DNA of 64,000 nt, taken from Armillaria gallica. Its lineage: Eukaryota; Basidiomycota; Agaricomycetes; Agaricales; Physalacriaceae. Positions 60,462 through 64,000 of the stretch are shown piece after piece. Every line of letters begins with the position of its first letter. Positions within the stretch are counted from its first letter, which is position 1. The stretch is taken from assembly GCA_037576215.1 (NCBI GenBank), contig JBANDB010000022.1, positions 124,001 through 188,000 on the forward strand, given 5' to 3'. Made by a program: the position numbers and the translations under genes. The notes under the pieces were generated by a model. That model saw only the letters and a list, made by a program, of their open reading frames with translations. It did no database searches and was not told where the DNA came from.

Positions 60462-60884
60462 TGTTACGATTTATTCACTTTTTTCCATTATCTTATCTTA
60501 TCTTGCCCAACTGGACCAACCAGGCCGCTGACCACAGGGACAACCAAGCTGCAAGACATCGTTCCCATGTTATCTCTCCAATGTCGCGCAACCTTGCTTC
60601 ACTATCATGTGCTCATATCTTCTCGCTCCAGCATCGCATGTTCATGAACTTTATCTTTCTTACACGGTCTATTATTAGAACCCTCACTTTGAATACTTAA
60701 GTAGTAGCTCTCACTGTATGTACCCCAGCTTCGAGCTAACTTTAATCTATACCGAAACTATCGCTTAATTTGCTGCAGAAAGCTAAGGACTTAGCCTTAA
60801 CGCCTATTGTTTAAGGGACTTGATGGTGACTGCCTGAACGTGAGACAGCCGTTGTTTACCCTTGATAGGAGTTCGGGTTTAATA
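60462..60884 (+). repeat. 3' LTR of the chromovirus
   Basis: 423 bp, same length as the 5' LTR. It keeps several CpG sites that are TG or CA in the 5' copy, and vice versa. Confidence 0.92.
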
Positions 60885-62794
60885 GTATTTGTGTAGTGTT
60901 TTGTGTGTAGCACTTTGCATTTATATAGGCACTCAGCACCTTTCACTGCCCCTTATGAATGGCTTGCAAGTGTACTATTTTAAGTATGCTTTGTGAAGTA
61001 ATTTTGGAATCGGAGTTAGATTTATGTCCTCCAAGGTGACTGCCATCATGAATGTCATCTCATCAATACTTTAACTGTTGTTGTAGCCATAGGTCAACTC
61101 CCATACTTGCCATTCATCATCAAATACTGTCCACCTGTGTGTAAGGGAATACATCAACTTTAGAAGACAATATGTCAGTATCACACTATTCTATCTTCTA
61201 TGTTGACCCTCATATCGATGTACTGTACTATTTTGACCTTAAGTTCACATAACGTGTCACAGAAGCCTGTGAAATGAAGATATGCATACCTCATAGCATG
61301 TCACAGCTTACAGTGAAGAGTTGAAAGAAAATTCTAAATTAATACTATTTTTGAGCAAGAAATAATGAAATACACATCTCTGAGCATCTATATGGGTTCC
61401 CAGATGTTTCCATCATACCAGCAATTTGGTTTTATGATATGGCCTCAACAAGACTATGAAAGTTGTTGGTATCAAGTCAGAATGCAGAAATAGCACCAAT
61501 ATTAGAAATTTAATTAACCTGTTCTCTTCCCAATGTTTGGCCCTTCTGATGAATTGTCTATTCAGCAACCCACAACATCACCACTGAGTGGTAACAAAGT
61601 ACATTTACAAAGGATTGAACTCATGGCCTAGATATTTAGTCACAGAAGATAACTACAAGGCCACAATAGTGATGAAGATATACAATATGAAGATGGGCAT
61701 TCCCTGTCACAGCCATCCATGAACATCTGCTTGGCTGAAGATGTTGCATAACATGTCACAAGCCATGAACATAAGGTCAAAATAGTACAGTATTTGGTGT
61801 TTGGGTCATTGGTGGTATAGGAATCTGAGTGGGTGCCGGATTTGTGTCTGAGCATACTTCTCCATTTTGTAATTCTAAATCTCATTTTCCCCCTTGGATG
61901 CTCGGAATGTGCTTTTCCATATGATCCTATGACATGGTTAAGTATCTCAACATAGGACTTGGCACTACCACACATATGCGATAGCCCTCACCTGACTGGT
62001 AGGTTGAATGAAGGAAATTACACATCTCAAGATAACACAAGTGTGCAACTGACTGTCTCCCTATTTGATGCTCCTCCAGAGGTAGACAGCAACAATTTGA
62101 GTTCTTGAGTTTCAATCAAGCTGTACAGTCGTGTGGTTCAGGTATCTGTGGTGACGTGTTCCGAGTCCTGTGTTTGACGATTCCCTCTTTCTTCCTCTCT
62201 ACTATCAGAAAGAATTGGGGAAGTCCAATTGCATTGGGGTTTGTCATACTCTTTTGATTTCAGCTGCCTTGGCATCACTCGGCAAGTTTCAGTTTCCTTA
62301 AAGCATTTTGCCTATTTTCATGTTTGCACTTGTTGCTCAAGGACATTGTATTGCATCTCTTGAGATTTTTTACGTGCTATGTCGAATAACCTATTTTTGC
62401 TTCAGCATTCTGCTCACTTGAGTTTCTCCCTCTCTGTTGTGTTCCCTCTGCTCAGTTTTTCCCTTATACTCTTCAAATTCATCATTCTTTCTCTTTGCTA
62501 TCGTTGTCCGTCAGACTGGCTTGCTGGAGTGAGTTTGCAATGCCTCACCTTCATGAATCCTTCATCTATCATGGCCACTGATCACAATTTCAGCTTCATC
62601 TTTTTTGCCCCATTTTCATGGTGACAGCGATGATTGAAAGCTGTATTTCTACAATATCCCCCATGCAGAAAATCTGAGGTTCCACTGCCTCAAATCTATG
62701 AATTCTCATTTAGCATCTCCAGAAAGTCACATTCAAACTGTTTTCACTTGCGCTTGGCACTCGCCCTCATTGCCTAGACTGCTAGTAAAGAATC
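60885..62794. other. AT-rich flank with an inverted repeat
   Basis: No gene. A 27-bp inverted repeat with one mismatch (61221-61247 TACTGTACTATTTTGACC..., 61766-61792 on the other strand) is 518 bp apart and may bound a MITE-like insert. No target duplication was seen. The rest is anonymous. Confidence 0.45.
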
Positions 62795-63380
62795 TCACTT
62801 TGTTGTCTTCAGTGTGAATAAGATTCCTTCTGGTGCATGTGGCCACGACTGTACCCTTGGGGTCAACGCTTTTTTGGACATGGCTTCTTTCTGTGGATAG
62901 GCCTTCCTCATTTCAAGGTAATGATTACTGATAGCAATCCCAATGCAGCCATCGGTGTTAGCGGCGGTCCATTTCTCAAATGCACCTTCCGGAAACTGTC
63001 TCTTGAATGCAAGCTTCTCTTCCAATATGTTATCTGGCACATTTTTGAAAGCTTTGGATCCCAGGCCAGTCAGTCGGACGTGCTGGTGCACAAATATGTC
63101 CCTTCTGCACTGCCATATCAGTCCTTTTAGATGTATTGACTGTGTATTGTTGACCTACAATAGTGTGTCAATGACCGGTGGTAGATCTTTCTTTGCGATT
63201 ATCCCCTGCACCATGAATACCATCTCCTCCAGCTGGTTGTATTCATCTGTTCTGACTATGCTCCAGGTTCTGTTGTTGTTGATACTCATCATTGCGGTCT
63301 TCTTCAGCTACTGTTGATGGCATGTCAGTGTAATTGTAACTCATAATGCCATCTGTTCTACTCACTGTAGTTTTGGCAGT
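62795..63380 (-). pseudogene. Unrecognised coding region, minus strand
   Basis: A long protein-like reading in pieces. Near 63280-63150 it is INNNRTWSIVRTDEYNQLEE and MVFMVQGIIAKKDLPPVIDTLL. After a TAG it continues in the same frame as LKGLIWQCRRDIFVHQHVRL, DNILEEKLAFKRQFPEGAFE and TAANTDGCIGIAISNHYLEM, ending at 62795. Upstream, a third frame has STVAEEDRNDEYQQQQNLEH. It could be the 3' exons of a gene with an intron at the TAG, or a relic. The family is unknown. Confidence 0.38.
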
Positions 63381-64000
63381 TAGGTTGTATCGCTAAATTT
63401 CTTTGCTCCCGTTAATGTATACCTGTAAAAGCTGACCTGCACTTCGATAGGCACTGCACCATGAGTGTGTCATCCTGTGATCATGATCATCTGTGCTTAC
63501 CTGCATCCTTGGTGTTGTTGTTCTAATACATCGTCGACTGGTTTCAATTTTCAAGGTTTATGCTGGGGATTTCGGTGAACATTGGGATAACATAGAGACC
63601 TGCTTGCTGTCTTTCTGTAATGTCAGCACTCTGAGCACTTTGGAATTCTCGCTGCCTGTATTCTGGTCACACGCTACTACTTTTGGGCCTGTTCTTCTGC
63701 TTTGCAACATCTCATTTTTCATTATCCCCTGTGCTGCTGTTAGTCTGTTCTATGTAGTCTATTTGCTTCTTGTCACCACCTCGGAACTCTCTGATCTCCC
63801 AGTGTTCTTGCCTCGACTGTCACCTTTCTTGGCCTGTTGGTTTCATTACCGCTTTTTGTTGTGCATTTTTGAGGAGTAGTCTGGTCATATTGGTTTACTT
63901 CTAATGACATTTATACTGACATTCGCTGTTCTTGAAGCAATCCTCTTTGTCTTCCGTGACATGATACCACTGTCACAACCATGAGTTCTGTTGAAGGATA
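63381..64000. other. No gene resolved to the window end
   Basis: A hydrophobic plus ORF (63493-63879) has the composition of T-rich sequence and no motif. It could contain exons of the minus-strand gene that runs toward 62795. Confidence 0.35.

Larger units (their letters stand above)
49120..60884 (+). mobile_element. Ty3 chromovirus, full length, with two guests
   Basis: Two 423-bp LTRs are flanked by the 5-bp duplication GTATT (49115-49119 and 60885-60889). The internal order is gag with zinc knuckle, protease, RT, RNase H, integrase, chromodomain. Without the guests at 53548 and 56451 it is about 8.4 kb. The chromodomain places it among chromoviruses, which target their integration through it. 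Frameshifts and CGA-to-TGA stops show it is inactive. Confidence 0.93.

Noticed and set aside
63493..63879. Hydrophobic plus ORF resembling a membrane protein
   Set aside because: T-rich sequence yields Leu/Phe/Val codons automatically; nearby coding signal is on the other strand.
1..64000. CRISPR arrays, bacterial operons, tRNA or rRNA genes
   Set aside because: No evenly spaced direct repeats, no tRNA cloverleaf boxes beyond the primer-site complement, and no rRNA core sequences were seen; gene structure is eukaryotic.

Overview
This window looks like nuclear DNA of a mushroom-forming basidiomycete (Agaricomycetes). The evidence is short introns with GTRNGN donors and CTAAY-like branch sites, clustered F-box/leucine-rich paralogues, a HET-domain protein, a Ty3 chromovirus, hAT transposons and heavy CpG decay inside repeats. 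This comes from reading the sequence only; no database search was possible.

Region 1 (about 1-23.2 kb) is gene-sparse and GC-balanced. It holds an F-box gene (9.39-11.14 kb), a second F-box ORF (12.72-13.91 kb) with a decayed direct duplicate (4.8-6.0 kb), a HET-domain gene (21.45-23.17 kb) and several unrecognised exon-like stretches. It also has a 453-bp solo LTR with a perfect 5-bp target duplication (619-1071), a small inverted-repeat element, and a segment present twice (1-618 and 16.69-17.33 kb).

Region 2 (23.9-45.3 kb) is one nest. A very long, decayed minus-strand Ty3 retrotransposon (23942-45342, about 13.2 kb without its guests) has been entered by a 1,050-bp non-autonomous hAT (26033-27082, inside integrase) and by a TGATG...CATCA LTR-like element (35142-42280, between gag and protease). 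That second guest was itself entered by a relative (35909-37228) and by a 4.1-kb hAT carrying a multi-exon transposase (37851-41968). In most cases the boundaries are fixed by target duplications together with restoration of the interrupted frame, or by an empty site in another copy.

Region 3 (45.3-64 kb) holds a small MITE, a mutated F-box relic, a solo LTR (48559-48936) and a complete but decayed Ty3 chromovirus (49120-60884) with gag, protease, RT, RNase H, integrase and chromodomain. It appears to use a self-complementary primer site. Two guests sit in it: a TGATG...CATCA element in protease (53548-55223), and in RT a 1,665-bp miniature LTR retroelement (56451-58115) with 136-bp LTRs, a tRNA-type primer site, a polypurine tract and a single intact 398-codon ORF that is not Gag or Pol. 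The ORF-carrying mini-retroelement is the most unusual object here.

The retroelements share one mutational signature. LTR pairs differ almost only by transitions at CpG-derived dinucleotides, and nearly every nonsense codon examined in their ORFs is TGA where CGA (Arg) is expected. This points to CpG methylation followed by deamination. The miniature element's ORF has escaped nonsense.
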